From contig DCHO01000073.1 in the NCBI GenBank assembly GCA_002315655.1, positions 43,739 through 65,246 on the forward strand: a stretch of 21,508 nucleotides of DNA, given 5' to 3'. Below, piece by piece: positions 21,040 to 21,508 of this stretch. A program made the translations under genes and the position numbers. Origin of the DNA: Christensenella sp. UBA1750 (lineage in GTDB: Bacteria; Bacillota; Clostridia; Christensenellales; UBA1750). Position 1 is the first letter of the stretch. Each line of letters opens with the position of its first letter. The notes beneath the pieces were generated by a model. That model did not search any database. It saw only the letters and a list, made by a program, of their open reading frames with translations, and was not told where the DNA came from.

Positions 21040-21508
21040 ATGACGGAACAAATCAATCAGTATGACGAGAGCAGCATTCAGGTGCTGGAAGGCTTGGAGG
21101 CCGTGCGGAGAAGACCCGGTATGTATATCGGCTCCACCGACGAGCGCGGGCTGCACCACCTCGTTTATGAGATCGTGGACAACGCCATTGACGAGGCCAT
21201 GGCGGGCGTCTGCGACACCATCAAAGTCACCATCGAGAAGGACAACACCGTGACCGTTGTGGATAACGGGCGCGGCATTCCCACGGGTATGCACCCCAAG
21301 ATGCACAAGCCCGCGGTGGAGGTCTGCCTGACCGTTCTGCACGCCGGCGGCAAGTTCGGCGGCGGAGGATACAAGGTCTCCGGCGGCTTGCACGGGGTCG
21401 GTATGTCTGCGGTCAACGCGCTGTCCTCCTGGCTGGAAATCACCATCTGTCAGAACGGGCACATTTATAAGCAGGAGTACTCCCGGGGCAAGCCGCTTTA
21501 TGATTTGA
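21040..21508 (+). CDS. gyrB: DNA gyrase subunit B, N-terminal part (3' truncated by window)
   Basis: The visible 156 residues are the GHKL ATPase domain of a type II topoisomerase B subunit. IQVLEGLEAVRRRPGMYIGS (13-32), EIVDNAIDEA with E44 and N48 (Mg/ATP ligands), VVDNGRGIP with D75, and GGLHGVG (115-121) are all intact. The sequence resembles GyrB more than ParE (RPGMYIGSTDERGLHHLVYEIVDN), but without the C-terminus ParE is not fully excluded. The ATG at 21040 follows GAGGGAG by about 5 bases. The frame is still open at the last base; the TGA at 21506-21508 is out of frame. The neighbours (GNAT gene, no dnaN/recF) show this copy is not in a standard origin cluster, at least upstream. Confidence 0.9.
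   Translation, partial: MTEQINQYDESSIQVLEGLEAVRRRPGMYIGSTDERGLHHLVYEIVDNAIDEAMAGVCDTIKVTIEKDNTVTVVDNGRGIPTGMHPKMHKPAVEVCLTVLHAGGKFGGGGYKVSGGLHGVGMSAVNALSSWLEITICQNGHIYKQEYSRGKPLYDL

Noticed and set aside
21503..21508. Apparent early stop in gyrB at the window end (TGA)
   Set aside because: It is out of frame: the frame reads GAT at 21502-21504 and TTG at 21505-21507, so the gene simply continues beyond the window.

Overview
The window looks like chromosomal DNA of an anaerobic, G+C-rich (by eye; not computed) member of the Clostridia, most likely Oscillospiraceae/Ruminococcaceae-like. The reasons are the cmk - plsC - ispH::rpsA(S1) gene order with an IspH-S1 fusion, strong AAGGAGG-type ribosome binding sites, Gram-positive lipoprotein and MATE/ABC exporter families, and a biotin-dependent decarboxylase alpha subunit lacking a fused biotinyl domain. 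I see no rRNA, tRNA, CRISPR array, insertion sequence or phage gene. Most of the window is ordinary core/housekeeping DNA with a few accessory patches.

Layout. 1-267: 3' end of an oxaloacetate decarboxylase/pyruvate carboxylase alpha-type gene, then a bidirectional terminator and a 225-base non-coding stretch full of hairpins. 642-6155 (+): a MurR/RpiR regulator translationally coupled to a YhiN/BaiN-like flavoprotein, then cytidylate kinase, a PlsC acyltransferase and a 665-aa IspH-S1 fusion. The fusion has a perfect internal ribosome binding site exactly at its domain junction. 6156-7640: a small accessory patch with a frame-broken remnant, a 71-aa double-glycine-leader/Cys4 peptide on the minus strand, a divergent promoter region with a tandem and an inverted repeat, a DUF3592-like membrane protein, and a lipoprotein carrying the eukaryotic cystatin signature QVVAG.

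7641-8847 (-): a split ThrE-type threonine/serine exporter. 9041-10411 (+): a MATE efflux pump. 10462-12903 (-): a cytoplasmic GH38 alpha-mannosidase with its own promoter. 13017-16586 (-): a two-gene heterodimeric ABC exporter whose two ATP sites are asymmetric. 16877-20177 (+): a probable three-gene operon (FAD_oxidored-family flavoenzyme, MFS transporter, ProB-like amino-acid kinase) diverging from the ABC operon. 20191-20258: a twin-hairpin intergenic element resembling a repeat family I recall from Oscillospiraceae. Then a GNAT acetyltransferase, a terminator, and the start of gyrB, cut off by the window end.

How the genes relate: the left block is central metabolism and the cell envelope (CMP phosphorylation, phospholipid acylation, isoprenoid synthesis, S1-domain RNA binding). 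The middle and right blocks are mainly export and detoxification (ThrE, MATE, ABC) and carbohydrate or amino-acid catabolism of unknown substrate. The items most worth following up are the internal start in ispH::rpsA, the cystatin-like lipoprotein, the double-glycine/zinc-ribbon peptide with its divergent operator-like region, and the uncharacterised FAD-MFS-kinase operon. I did not find a convincing large undescribed system.
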